Below are positions 1-13,205 of a stretch of 64,000 bases of DNA, in pieces. Under the pieces are notes generated by a model. That model did not search any database. It was given only the letters and a program-made list of their open reading frames with translations, and was not told where the DNA came from. Made by a program: the position numbers and the translations under genes. Source of the DNA: Augochlora pura (Eukaryota > Arthropoda > Insecta > Hymenoptera > Halictidae); assembly GCF_028453695.1 (NCBI RefSeq), contig NC_135781.1, positions 5,840,779 through 5,904,778 on the forward strand, in the 5' to 3' direction. Each line of letters begins with the position of its first letter. Within the stretch, counting starts at the first letter, position 1.

Positions 1-3000
1 GTCGTCGTGGTTGCTCGGCAGTATTCGATGGTACCTCGGCTAGTACTGATCGTTTGTGTCAAACTTGATTCTGATTTGCCGTGTATTGGAGAAAACGTTT
101 GTTAACCGTTCCACGTTGATTGTATTTGCATTTCTTTCGTGAACCTTAAACACATCGGGTATTGTGTCAAAATTTCCGTGTTTTTGTTCAACAAATTTTT
201 GTCATTTAACACTAACCGTCGCGTTATTGGTATGTAACTAATGTGTGCTCGCGAATTCGAAACGTCTGCATTCTGCAGAATATTTTAAAGCGGTAGTAAA
301 TCAATAGACAAGAAGAAATTGTGATGCATCATTATACCGATTGAGATTTCAATTGTTTGTTCGCGACCGCGTGGAATATTAAAGACGCCATCGCGTGTAT
401 TTGACGCCCGCAAGGTAAATGAAAGTCATATATCACATGTTTATTTTTAATACAAATATTAAACAAAAGATACGGTATCTTGCATTACATGCCACGCAAT
501 ATCATTGACATAGGGGTGAGATTACATTTTGCTTGTCTGCATTATTTTCTATCATTTAAACAGCAATGCGGTTTTTCAGTGACAAAACCAATTTAAATTT
601 GGTAACGCAAACGTTTTCAGGCCAAGTGATATTTTTTCCCTTTTAATTAATTGATGAGGAAAAATCAAAGTTTAGGGTACAAAACTTTATTATGTACAAT
701 CTATGCGATCAATAAAGCTCGATTGATAAAATGACATCTTTGTATAGTAGTAGTCAACGCTACGAACAAAGTATTTACACAAATAACAATTACACCAACT
801 TCCTCATCCGCAGTGACACATACATCTGTCCTGAGGTCGAAATACATACGGGTACAATTTTAACCTTAAATTAGATTGGTCACGAGCTTTACCTATATTT
901 ACTGCATATTTCGATCGAAAACTATATATCGTAGCGTGTGAAAGCGTTAAATGCAGGCAGTATTACAATTTTCAAGTTACACAATCGTGTTTGCATACAT
1001 AACACGCATTGTGATAACAGCTGATATTCTAGAAATGTCTGCAAAGAAATTACAGCAAAGAAACGAGAAAATTCTGTTTGTTCATGATCCTACCGTAAAT
1101 ATATTTGCATTGAACTGGTAGAATTGTCGTGAATACATACTGCAATAACTCGTGTAGTGAACATCTTTGCCATTTGTAGGTAAATGCATTCTAAAAGCTA
1201 TCAACAGTTATTGTTCAGACACGCGTAACCCGTTCTATGTAAAGTTCAAGGCTTCTTTTATGATGACACGACGAATATACAGTCAGCAGACATTGCGGCG
1301 TTATATTCTTAAATGTCTAAGAATATAATAGAATTATAAATGTAATTGGCAAGTATTTTAATCCGTTCGAAATTTTCAGCATACGCTAATCGGTACATTT
1401 ATCGTCGGAAATGATTCGTAGAAATTAATGTAACATCTTGAGAATTACTTGGCATAGATACAAGAATGTGTAAAAATGTTGGACTGACAACAGGAAATAT
1501 ATATCTTTTAACAAACGCAAGAGACATTGTTAAAGTTCAGTAACTGGTAAAAACACAAGAAAAAAGTAGATTTTGTTACGACCAAATTCGTATAAAAAAA
1601 AATTTAAATCTACGATTTCATTTTGCTATATCCAAATATTTGATTTCGTAATTGTCGCTGACTGACGGAAATTTTATAAAGGCAAATCAGATATTCGTTC
1701 CTTGAACCGCGGTTTAACCGCGTACACTGGGATAGGAGTATTCGCATACTCGCTACATTTTGCTATGAATTGTGAATAATATTCAAATCTTTTTGGCATT
1801 TCGGTGAGCTCGGTGTCGGTGATAAAGAACTTTAGGACACTTTATTGAATTGTTTAGTGATGCTGGTTGTTTGGCAAGGAGCTCGCCGTTGCCTGAGTTG
1901 CAGCGGGCAGCGCACCAATCAAGGCTACCAACTGCGCTGTCGTCGCGGGTCAGTCGGTGATAGATTCGATCGATATCAACTCGTTGAAACCCGGTAAGTC
2001 CATGACACAGGCTGCAAACATCAAATGTTGAAATCAAGCATTAGTCGTAGACGTTCCGTATCCATATAGATGCGTATCCATACGTACATGTACGTGCATA
2101 TGTATAGTACTCATCTCCGAACACTCTAATAGCAGTAAGCTACTGTTCTCGGTACGGGCCGAGTTCAATGTACGTGAGATGCGGCACTTTAAATTAATCT
2201 GTTGCTTGGTGGCTATTAGTACTAATCACACTCGAGTGATTTCATGTATATAGGGTGGGCAAATGTAGCGGTGAAAATTTTTTCTCAGGGTCATTTTTTT
2301 CCCTACAAGATTTCAAGGTCATCGATACTTTCGTAAACGAAACACTACATCTTTGTTTCGATGTCCTTATAAAACAGGAAAATCATTTTCAACGATCCGG
2401 ATAACAATACCACAATTGTTCAGGTACTCTCGAACAATAGTGTACATACATTGTATGTTCCCATATGCGTGCACACGTCCCTTGGTTGGTTCGCACACGT
2501 GCACCACCATTTATACGTGAAAGAACTTCCGACACTATGTCAACGTATCTACTTGGGGGGGCCTCGAGTAATCCTCCGTTCTCGTTGACCCGTCCAATTG
2601 ATCGAATCGTTTAATCGTGGAAAAATTTTCGTAGTCGCGACATTGAAAACATTGCGGCAAACATGTTTGATAATTTACGACACATTTATCATTGGCTTTG
2701 TGAACACGGTTCGCCAACACTCGGACAACACGCACACATGCACGCGTACGAACGTATTTACGCCTCCGTAGGCTCTGGCTCTGCTACCTTCATTTGAAAA
2801 TTCGGTCTTTGATCACCCATGATTTTTAATCGAGGACATACGACGAAGTATTATGCTTTTTGATGTCCTCAACAAATTGTCAGACATTGTCCCGAGATAA
2901 GGTTGGAATTTCATCGTAAAGACAAATGTCCGTACAAAGAATCTAACGTTGAGAAATCACTTTGTTAATGACTGTTATGGCAATGAACCAGTTATCTAGT

Positions 3001-3600
3001 TTCCCTGACACTTAAGCGATGGTTTCCTTTTTTGTTGTTCACGAATCTAAACGGCATCTAATGATAGAAACGACGTACAAGCAGAGAACATATCAAAGTT
3101 AAAAAATTGCTGTGGTGTAGTAAAAAAAACTTTCTTCTCTGACGTAAAACAAGACCGTTTGATTGTGTGAAATCGCTAATTTACGGAATGAAATATGGTT
3201 CGAGCTCAATCTGTTTCTTTTCCATCGATCGTAGGAAACGATTAAGAAACTCAACTTTAATTGGAGTTATAACATCGTGTGTTTTCTTTCAACAGCTTCG
3301 GGACAGTATAAAGAACAAAGAAGAGAATTAAGTTACATGATCCACGGTTAGTAATCGTTCTTACGGAATTTTATACATATTTACATATGTACTCGGTTAT
3401 TCGCGTTTACATCGTAACGAAAATAACTTGTATTTGAATTAAATTTTCCCCGAGAATTTTTGTATTGTAAAATGATTTGATTATTGACCACACTACGCTG
3501 AAAGCGATTGAAGGGGACAAAAGAATCCGCCGCGATCAGTCACGTCAAGTGCATAACTACTATGTATGTATGTATCGGCAATAAGTGTCGATAGAGGGCC
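1..3600. other. Noncoding stretch, no gene recognised
   Basis: AT-rich sequence with stops in all frames; the longest open frames are under 90 codons and none resembles a protein family. Short TATGTA/TACGTA-type alternations occur near 2080-2110 and 3560. I see no RNA gene. It may be upstream intergenic DNA or intron of a gene outside the window. Confidence 0.6.
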
Positions 3601-3640
3601 CATAAAAGTTGGTCCGATTCATGGCTGTGCGTCAGTCTAC
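3601..3640 (+). promoter_or_regulatory. Candidate TATA plus initiator core promoter
   Basis: CATAAAAG at 3601-3608 is followed by the arthropod initiator TCAGT at 3632-3636. The initiator A (3634) sits about 31 bases after the TATA-like start, which is the usual spacing for a focused insect promoter. The following 500 bases are CpG-rich and without long ORFs, as expected of a 5' leader, and a possible splice donor (GTG|GTACGT) lies at 4166/4167. Which gene it would serve is unknown; trehalase, 18 kb downstream on the same strand, is one option. The spacing is seen; activity is inferred. Confidence 0.4.
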
Positions 3641-6600
3641 GATTGAACGCCGGAGCGTTCGTTCCTCTTCTAAATACAGTGTCTGTTATAGTTCGGGTTT
3701 CGATTCCGGTCGATCGTTTTCTTGTATCGCGCTGCGCGGTTATCGAGAGTTATCGTGACCGTTCGTCTGCTGTCGTATTAACTCGCGTGTCTCGGCTAGG
3801 ATCGTTCAGTTTTTTCGGCTGAGTCCAGCGAACGGATAGCCGTAAAACAGCGTACCTAACCTCCAATTACATTGCTAACAACAGGCTGTCAGAGTGTTTT
3901 GAGTCACGTGTGCATAAGCGGTGTAATATTCGACGTGCGAGCGCGTCTTTTTTTTTGCATCATACGATTACCGATCGAACGATTTTCGCGTGGCACGTGC
4001 CTGTCTGAACGATACATTAATCGGGATCGGGAGTCTGTTTGTCTATTCGAAGACGATGTATTAGATCGTATGTCGTGGCTCGGTCGTGTGGCATGATTTA
4101 TCTCTGGTGAAACAGTGTCGAGGTTAAGGACGCTTTGTGAAGTCTAAGGGCGTTCGAGAGCTCGTGGTACGTATACAACATTCTTTAACGTCATTCAGAA
4201 AATGTGGTCGGTGTTGTTTCTACCTTTCTTCGCTGTCAGTGAGAGCGTGTTTTGTTACCGATTAGAAGATAATAGCTAAAGCGATTGGAGCGATCAATCT
4301 ACATTGTTTCTTTTAATGAAAATCGATTGTCATTGTTATCGTTGAAAATATCGAGCACTAGTCTACGCTGAATCGTGATGCAGTAAAACTCTATTTATGC
4401 GAACTCGGCGGAAGACAATCGGTTCATAATATAATCGTGTAGGTACATATAATAGTAATCTGTTGATTTAATCAAACGGCTGATCATCAAACCGGTGATT
4501 GACAAAAATTTCGTTCGCAGTAATGAAGGTCATGCAAATGGAGTTCTACTCCATCTCTGTACGTAAACTAACATCTAGTTAAATTGAACCTGAACGTTGT
4601 ATTCGTGATTCGTTATTAAAAAATATGGGGTTAATTGTGTCCTTATTAAGCACCGATTACCCTATCATGATTGAAGAGGGAGGTCATTTGTGGACACTGT
4701 TATGTATGCGGTAAAGTATGGTCGGCACGTGGTATAGTCGGTTTCTCTTGTGTCGATTCGGTTCGTATCGGCTTATTACGATGCATTTGTCAATCAATTT
4801 CACTCTGTGTAACGCATGTTTTTTGTTCATCGCCGAGCCATTCTTGTAGAATTTTGTGCGCTGAATTCCCCTAAAGAGTAGTTCTGTATATGATGTCATT
4901 TAAAAAATTTTACCATTAATGTTGGATACATTAAAATTTTAGGACAGATTAGAATTAATCTAACGTCTGTCATTCCCGGCATGGTAGGTTAATGTATTTC
5001 TACAAATCAGTTATTCTAATAAGAGTAACGCGTTGTTGAATATATCGTGCACGTTCATCCTTGATACGCTTTGCAATGATGCCGATAAGTCTGCGTCTCG
5101 TCTGGTCTTGATTTGGTTGTTTACCGTGACAGGCGCTGCGTTGGTAAAAATGAAAATTCTATTAGATTACGCGGTCAGTGGGCATCTCGCGAGGCGAGGT
5201 CCGTGAATGATTAGTCTCGTGTGCACGTGCTTCGTCTTCGGCAGCTTTCGCTGATCTTCGCGTAAATTCGACGATCGGCTCGCCGCCGCGTGTATACATA
5301 TGCATCGACACAAACTAGTTCATACTGGGTTTTCGCTCAAACCGGATTGTCGTGTCTGTGATTGTACGATACGATACTTAAAAAAAAAAATGAAGAAACG
5401 GAAATAAAACTAAATTTTTTATCTTCTTCTTCGTTTCTTTTTCGTTTCATTCAATGTCATGACCTATTCTCAACGCTATCTATCATCTTGGTGTATTTAA
5501 AAATTGTTAAGGAATCGTTTTCTTCTCCGCTTTTTTTTTCAATTTCATGTTCTCAGATTACACATATTACTTGCTAGTGACCAATTATAAAATTCAACAT
5601 ACCGTGGATAATCAGATACCTGCAGAATTTCAACATTCTGTTTAAATAATGGAGGGCATCCTTGTTTTTTCTAAAATTATTAAAAATTAAACAATTGAGA
5701 TACACTATCATATTTCCAGTAAAATATAGTATAACTTGCTCCTCTTGCGTTTGTTTCTAATGTTTACCGTTAATAAAAAAAATACCTAGTATAAATTTTT
5801 GCGACCAGTCGGTACATTACAAACAGAGACCACTTGGGCATTTCTTTGTTATTTTAATGATTTTCAGTAGCACGAAAATTATAAAGTGAAACATCTCCGG
5901 TCTTTAAATCTTCTTTATTGTTCGAAATCGCAGCTATTTCTTTTTCGTTATAAATGTATAAAATTCGCAGTCCAGTGATTAGACTATGTGTGTACATATA
6001 TGTACGCGCGTAGATGAACGCTCTCTTCCCCATGTAACAGTTGCTTCTTTATCTATTTCTATCGAAAGAACGAAGAACATTGAAATCGAGTGAGAGATTT
6101 GGCAATTGTACGTGGAGGGGAAAGAAGACAAAGTAAGAGACTGTGCTTCAGAGGGAGAGGGGATGCCCACGTAGAAAGAGAGAGGAAAATTAAGAGAGAT
6201 AGAAAGAAGCAGCCAGAGTGAGTCTGAACGGTGGAGGTTGTCTCGGGATACTCTCGGTCAGTCACATACGTAACGCGGTACGGTGATCACGTTTACGTTT
6301 CTCCGCAACGAGTATACCAGTTTCGTCATTGCCGCGCACGTACGCGCAGTGCCCACGCTGCTCGGTTCTCATTTCGCGCGTGTTTCACCTACTAAGTAAC
6401 TGAAGCGACCTTTCTTTTCTATAAGATTGTCTCAGCAAAAATTGAATCGGAGGTGTAAAGTGACTTTAGTGATTGCCAACTTCCCTTCTGTCCTATTTGT
6501 TAAGCGTCAGTAAAGTTGAAGGTATGTAAGCTTTTCATACGTGTCAGCATTAAATACATTCCACGAGGTTTTTTTGCGTTAACATATGCGCGAAGACACG

Positions 6601-7724
6601 TGTTCCGATAGCTAGCTACACGTGAATTCAACTCTCACAAACAATTATTGGCGGCTCGGCAGTTTTAATATAATTTTCAGTGGTCTTATGTAATATTTTC
6701 CTTATTCTATTGCTTTTTATTTCGTTCATACGATGTAGTAGCATAGTTTGTTAAAGCTCGATCGGATCACGGTGAGTTCACACGTGCTCTACCGCCGCAG
6801 TCGGATGAATCATTAGGAATCTGTTCTCGGCTAAGGGAAAACTGAAGGTAACCTTGAATTTGGCAGCTCGCGTCCCGTGCTCGGTTTAACCGCGATTTCG
6901 CGATGCAGCGGAATATTTTGGAATGACTATTTTTATCGTGGACAATATTTGCCACTGATTTGGCAAGCTCCGCGATGTTCCCGCTGCTCCATAGTACCGA
7001 ATATCGATGGGTTGAACTCGAAATCGATGGATCGACGGGGTTCGACGATATATCGATTGGAACAAAGATATCGGTTTGTCTTAAGTAACGTCTGATACAT
7101 TTGGTATGGCAATGTCACAATTGAGAGTTTGCCAGGATTGATTTTAAAGTGAGTTAGAGGGTCGCACGAATGATATTATTAGATACGGGTGCTTGTTTTA
7201 CCCGACGAATATTCATCGGTCCTTCCATAGAACGTGTTTTTAAATTGAGGTGACAGTACATGTGATCACAAAAGTTTGTCAATTCATTAGCGATCGATAC
7301 GACTGGTACGAGTCTGAAAAGTGACGAGAATCTTACGACAATAAAAATTGTAGGAACGATACTGTGACACACAAAGCAAAGGTACAAGCCGGTCAAACCT
7401 AATATTAGCATGTCATCAACCTGTCGCGATGACTTTTTCAATTTGAAACAGTTAAGAACGATGATGATACAAAACTCTGTGAATATGCGTCTACAAGCCA
7501 AAGTAATAGAGTCGATTTATTAGCATCGCTCGTGTAACTTACGAGTTATTCCATATCCTGACATTCTTTGCGTTCGTTACACCGCATCGATGCTCTCGAT
7601 CATAGGTAATGTCGCGTCACGCGTCGGCGTGAACTGGTATGATAGCGTTACTCCATGCGAAGTGTCAACAATGCGCTACACTCGGAGAAAGCGGATACGC
7701 GCGACGAGCCTCCGCCGGCTTCAG
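3641..7724. other. Noncoding stretch; possible leader exon at its start
   Basis: CpG-rich at 3640-4170, then mixed composition. Open frames near 4671-4899 (both strands) and 7154-7501 (-) look like chance frames: no family motifs, and stops just outside. No structured RNA or repeat worth naming was seen apart from short T and A runs. Confidence 0.5.
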
Positions 7725-7785
7725 CCTCCGATTGGTCGGATCCGTAGGCGTTGGTTACGGGACGGCTCGCGATTGGCTCAGCCGG
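7725..7785. promoter_or_regulatory. Pair of CCAAT boxes (ATTGG orientation)
   Basis: Two copies of CGATTGG, about 40 bases apart (near 7730 and 7770), sit in a short GC-rich patch. Paired CCAAT boxes are NF-Y-type promoter elements. No gene start can be tied to them, so this is a motif observation only. Confidence 0.25.
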
Positions 7786-10250
7786 TCATCGACCAGGGGG
7801 CTCGATCGCAAAGCGGTTCTCATTCGGTACAGGCTTGCATTCCTCGAATTCTGGACGGATTGCGTCATTCCGCGACTCATTCGAATTAATACAGCCTGTT
7901 TTTCGAAGGAACGAATTCCACATGCCTGTTTTGAACGTATACTATTTCACAGATGCGATATAAAAGTAATATATAGCGCTATTAAGATCGTGACGTTCTT
8001 TCGAACGACTTATTTTGAAAACTTGAGCGTGACGCGATAAAATTAATATTGAACTTTGACCAATAATTAAGTGACGCTGGAAACTTGCAGGTTAGAAATT
8101 CAAAACGCGTCGTAGTTTAATTTTAATGTTTCCACTGTTTTTTTAACGGCTCGGTGAGGTTGACCATCCTGAGTCGGACGCGTTCTTGAATGGTCGCCGA
8201 ACAATGGTTGCTTTTACCGGTTTCTCACGTGTTTCGTCCGCGGTCACTATTTGTCCGTGTCGAAACGTTCGATTATCTAGCGTCGCGCAAGCTATTTTAA
8301 CGTGCGTGACGTAATATGAGCTGCCTTGCGAGACTTTGCACAGGTTCGAAAGATGAGATCGAGCCTCCTCTCGGCGTTGCAGTTTCCCTCGTCAGCAATC
8401 GCGGTTCGTGGAATCCGAGACGAGCATCAACGGTGGGGTGTCCGTTATTAAGATCCTCGAAAAACCGCGTCTGGTTATATTGATAATCTATGTTCATAGT
8501 TTATCAGATAAACTGAGTAAACGTTACGAGAAGTGTTGCAAGTCATCCAAGTTTTCAACCAATTTTTAGAAACGCATGGCACTGTATGTATGATAGAAAC
8601 CACTGTCTTGACAATTTGCAATAGGACGTACGTTCGGATCAGCTAACACCGACGTTAATTATCACTGAACCGAAGACCTTGTGTCTTTATCGGACGCAGC
8701 AAAGAACTTCGAAGACGAGCGTAATAAAAATTCCATATATCTTTACAGTGTTCGGTAACACTATTTGAATGCTCTATACTTTGAATAGAAAGGAGTATAA
8801 ATTTGTACAAGTGTTTGCAGTCCGATTATTACGCACCGATGGCCCAAGGGAGCAAGGACGGTTGAAATGTCATTGAACCGCGTCGTAGGCGTTGGTCGCT
8901 GAAATTAGCATTCGTATCAATAGACTTTTTGAATGCACGATCCCCGGTTCACTATTCTTTGCTCTCGGTGACGCGGTTTATGATCGTTTGCTCCGGTTTT
9001 GAACGAGCATTTTCCGGATAATTGTAACTTGGAACCCCTCGGCAAAAGCCCACCTCGGCGTCGAGTGTTAGGGTCGAGTTCAAACACAGGTGCTACCATT
9101 TTGAGTGGAGCAGTCAGTCTTCTCATCCTTCATCTGTCAAAGCAAATTTCACAGGAGACGAATCTTCGTTAAAATACCAAGATAATAATAGATACAATTC
9201 ACCACATCGTATCTTATATAACGCTGTCGAGATTCGGCGTTATATTTGTTGTTGTAATACCGAGAGACTATATGAGCACCTGGGAGCCCATTTTAAAAAA
9301 GAAAAAGAAAAATTAACATTTACTTCGCTCGAAGTGATTTAACCTATGATTGAATGGGGAATATTGGAAGAATTATTTCAGGGAGTTCCCGGAGCGAAAA
9401 GAAAACGTACGGGAAAACCGAAATTGGAATCGTGCAAAATTAAAGTCTGACGTTTCGAGGCTATCAATAATCCCTAGTCTCATGGTCGCACGTCGCATGC
9501 TCGTACGCACGCATGTTCGGGACACGCGTGCAAAGCGTCACGCGTGCTGTCCGAACGGCACCAAGAACAGAACCTCGACCGAGACGGGGCGACAGAGATA
9601 TTCGCGTAAAACTTGGCAGCCGTCGATGTCCCAGATTCGATTTCACGGTGCCTCGTCTCTCACGAGCTATCTCTTAATATCTCTCTCGTTTCTACAATTA
9701 ACAAAATCCAGGTAGTACGCGGACGCGTGACCTAACCCAGACCCTACTGCGTTTTCGGTACACGTGCTCCTCTCGCGAACATAAAACTTGTACGAGCGAA
9801 TTCATTATCCGCACACGGAAATTTTCAATATCGACGGAAACAGAAAAACCTGACAATCTTATCTCGTCGAATATGCATGAGAATCATTCTAATTTTACAG
9901 AATAAAACAGCGTTTCATTTGAAATTAGTATTAGATACGCGGCATTCCCTCCCCTATTCGCTGCTTCATGAAATCGCGTTTTTTTTCTCCGTAATAGTAA
10001 ATCATTTTTTACTCGTCCGACAATATTAATGGTAGGTGGAAGATCGTTAAACGCTTAAATACGATGAATCTCCGAGTAAGGATCTCGTGAGCAATATTTG
10101 AATTGTCCGTCATCCGGAGCGCGTTCGTCATTGCGGGAGGTCGAACGATGTCGGAGGTGGAGCGTATCGCAGCACGATGACGATCGGAATCGCGGAGGAC
10201 GAGCGACCAGTGAAAATCGGGCGATTTTCTCGGTGGGCTCGTCGCACCGC
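7786..10250. other. Noncoding stretch
   Basis: Mixed-composition DNA. The open frame 7639-8040 (+), which overlaps its start, and 9350-9715 (+) are the longest but show no recognisable domain, no good splice boundaries and no codon bias. Nothing else was seen. Confidence 0.5.
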
Positions 10251-10254
10251 GGAC

Positions 10255-10300
10255 TCTGATTGGCTCCTGCAAATTGGCCGCTGACGTCAGGCCAGGCAAT
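10255..10300. promoter_or_regulatory. CCAAT boxes and perfect CRE palindrome
   Basis: GATTGGCT (around 10258) and AATTGGCC (around 10272) precede CTGACGTCAG at 10281-10290, which contains the full CREB/ATF site TGACGTCA. Clustered CCAAT and CRE sites are typical of promoters. Other full TGACGTCA sites in the window are at 15389-15396, 23960-23967 and 44936-44943. The downstream gene is not identified. Confidence 0.35.
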
Positions 10301-10305
10301 GAAAT

Positions 10306-10409
10306 AATCGGCGGCTTTTGCAATTGCGCTTTATTATTTTGTTCCTTCCCTGGCACGTCCGGCATCGGTTCACGACGCATATCGGAATCATCTCCGATTA
10401 AACTTTATC
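10306..10409. repeat. Duplicated noncoding element, copy 1
   Basis: This segment and 13113-13205 share a common order of blocks: AATCGGC, TTGCAATTGC, TTATTATTTT, TTCCTTCC, then (C)GATNNGAATCA, CTCCGATTA and ACTTTATC. Copy 1 is about 11 bases longer in the middle. Neither copy codes. The similarity stops sharply at ACTTTATC. Origin could be a small mobile element or a local duplication of a regulatory module. Confidence 0.55.
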
Positions 10410-13112
10410 ATATAAATGAGCAGTAATTGATCAGACATTTTCGAAACTCATTGTTAAATGCTGCGTCGCTGTATCTCGAATGCAAAAAGACTTATTCATT
10501 ATTCCTTAGGTGATCGATTGCAAATCGATGGGACGATAAAAAGATAACATCTCATTGATCCCTGGACGATCGTTGTCGTAAATAAAATAATAGAGATTGG
10601 AGTGGATTTGGAACTTTAATAATTAAACATACCGCACCGGCCAAAGTAGCCGATGCCATTTTTTTACTTTTATTTATTTTATATTCATTTCACCGATAGG
10701 AAAGTTCTCAGTTCAAGCAGACGTAATAATACAAAATAGCGAAATTCATCAATTCTATCTTCTCATTTTTATAAAGCAAAACACGTCAGTTACTCTTAGA
10801 GCTCTATAGGTTTAATGTTATCACCTAGTTAAAAGAAATGCGGCGGCTAAGTTTATCGATATACGTGCACGGATGTTGCAACAAGTGGTCCATTGTGTTA
10901 GACACTCAAAGTACCAGGGAGATTTAAAAAGTGTGTCGTAGCCGAGGCAAGTTCTCAGAAAAATTACCGCCGGAATTTATTTCGAGGAAAACGAAAGTCT
11001 TTCCTCCGTTTCGACCGTCGACCGGGATAAACACGTCGACATTGGATAAAAATAGATCGTTGAAGCGATCGATCAAGATTTACATTGAACATTTGCACCG
11101 TCTCCCGTACTTTTCAACGAATCGTCCGATGTTGTACGACTGACGAAAGTTGTTGCATCAGCCGGTAGACGCGTTGCTTTTTAATCTTACGATCGCGTTG
11201 AGCTCCGCTCGAAGTCCGCGCCAAACCCATTACCTGGAAACAGACTCCCAGATGATACGTGCTGCCACGCATGGCGCGCCGATCATCCCCCCCTCCCCCC
11301 ACCGCGACTTTTTTTCAAGATCCCGCCTACAGTTTTCAGGGATCTTTGACCAAATTTACATTTTTTTTCTCACATCCGTTACCAACGATAGATATCTGTC
11401 GTACCGACGATTGTAAGCAACAACCGTTCTTCTTTACCGACCGATGTCTTCACGACGCTTTCCATTATATTGCAACGCTTTAACGTAGGATGGCGGTGCG
11501 TTGTTTCGCGTTACGGAATTAATATCGCCGTTCGTTTTCCTCAAACATCGTCACCTCTAATTAACAAAGAACGTAACGATGCTATGTATCACGATCAGTT
11601 TTATTGAACAAAATTGATGCGTTAACTCATCCATGAACTATTATCCTCGTACATAGAATCGGTAGATTGGCGAACATGAATATGCACGATAAGGCAACCG
11701 CAATTTATGATCTTGAGAAATTCTGCGATTATGTAAACTAATTATATGGGAACAGTGGAACTAGTTGTGAGAAAAATCGATCCTCGAATACATTGTACAC
11801 GTGTATTCCTTTTGCGAACATTTTTAAGCATCCGTCTAAATTTCTTCCGACTTCCTCTTTTTAATGTTCGTATTGTTTCTAGCATTTAGTATATACAGTG
11901 ATTTCGTAAGTTGCAAAAACCGTGTCGAGATCTTTCGGAAAGCGAGCGACTGTGTCGGCCGAACTTGCACAATTTCGGTGTTTCCGTTCACCTCGATCGC
12001 CAAGAAATATCCGCTGGAAAAAACGCCGGAAGGTCGAGTCGTCTATCATCGACGCGATATCGGCTGGAGTTAGGTAATCGAACTGGTTTTCGTCGCCGCG
12101 AATCCGCGGAAGAAGAGTAATCGTCGCAACAGATTCTCGATAAATACGATCGCGCGTCGTTATCAGTGTGGTTAATACCGCGCCGGTTACAGGTGCACTT
12201 TGGGTACTGGATTCGCGCGGTCGAATTATCGCGAGTCTATCGCGCAATCGCGATAAATCAACACCTATTTGCACATTCACTATCCTCGCCGCGTTCGTGC
12301 AACTCTACAGCCGAGCCGACTTGATTCGATTAACCGAACAATGCGCTCGATGTGGATACAATCCTCCTGCCGAAAACAAAAGTGCAGCTCCCGTAAATGT
12401 CGATAAATATTTTGTCTGCAAGACGGCATAACTATTACTCGCCGGCTTCCCTTTTTTAATCAACGAACCAATGATGAATGGATCCATAGAAAAAAAATGA
12501 CGGGTTCTGTTCGTTGAATAAGAAAACAGCCATCGCGTCAACCGATTGTCTTCCATCGGGTTTCCCATGCAAAGTGGCGCAGGTGCGCAGGTGCGAGCAC
12601 CCGTGAAAAAACGCATTCCTGAATTATCTAATAACAGGCGCGTTACGCGACCGGTAATTAATTCCCTGGTTTATACAATTAGGTACTCAATATAACACAC
12701 GCGTCCAGACGCGACGCGTTCCGTTTTGTCCTTCGGCTGGATCCTTTTTCACTAATCGAACAGAATTGCAGAGTTGGCTGTTATCTGAATAAAATTTTAT
12801 TTAATTAACATGTCGAATAAATTCTTGGAACAATATTTTATTCGAATAAGATTTATTTTCTGTGCTTCGCGACTCGATATAAGGACCAGCAGAGAATCAT
12901 TTACCGGATTCTGTTGTCCATAGTTTGACCACAGTCAAATGATGGGTATAATGATAAAATAATTTCCTTTCTATTCTGTAGCGACATGATAGTGGACACC
13001 TGTCATGTCTAGGATTCATCGTGGCTCGTTTCACCCATATTATAACATTTCGACAACAGTGTGCGCGGAAGAATAATATAATTTTCACAGACTCCAGTTC
13101 AGTGAGTGCAAC
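10410..13112. other. Noncoding stretch between the duplicated elements
   Basis: AT-rich with CpG-rich patches near 10930-11330 and 11900-12330. Short open frames on both strands (for example 11879-12280 and 12305-12616, both -) mirror one another on opposite strands, which is typical of CpG-rich noncoding DNA. No gene supported. Confidence 0.5.
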
Positions 13113-13205
13113 AATCGGCAGCTCTTGCAATTGCTCTTCATTATTTTATTCCTTCCTTGACGCGGGTCACGTCCCGATCAGAATCACCTCCGATTAGACT
13201 TTATC
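13113..13205. repeat. Duplicated noncoding element, copy 2
   Basis: Shorter partner of the element at 10306-10409, in the same orientation and 2.8 kb away. The CRE that precedes copy 1 is absent here. Shared blocks include TTGCAATTGC, TTATTATTTT and CTCCGATTA. Confidence 0.55.

Noticed and set aside
7639..8040. 133-codon + frame
   Set aside because: No domain, overlapping frames in the other phases, and CpG-rich DNA that lacks stops by composition.
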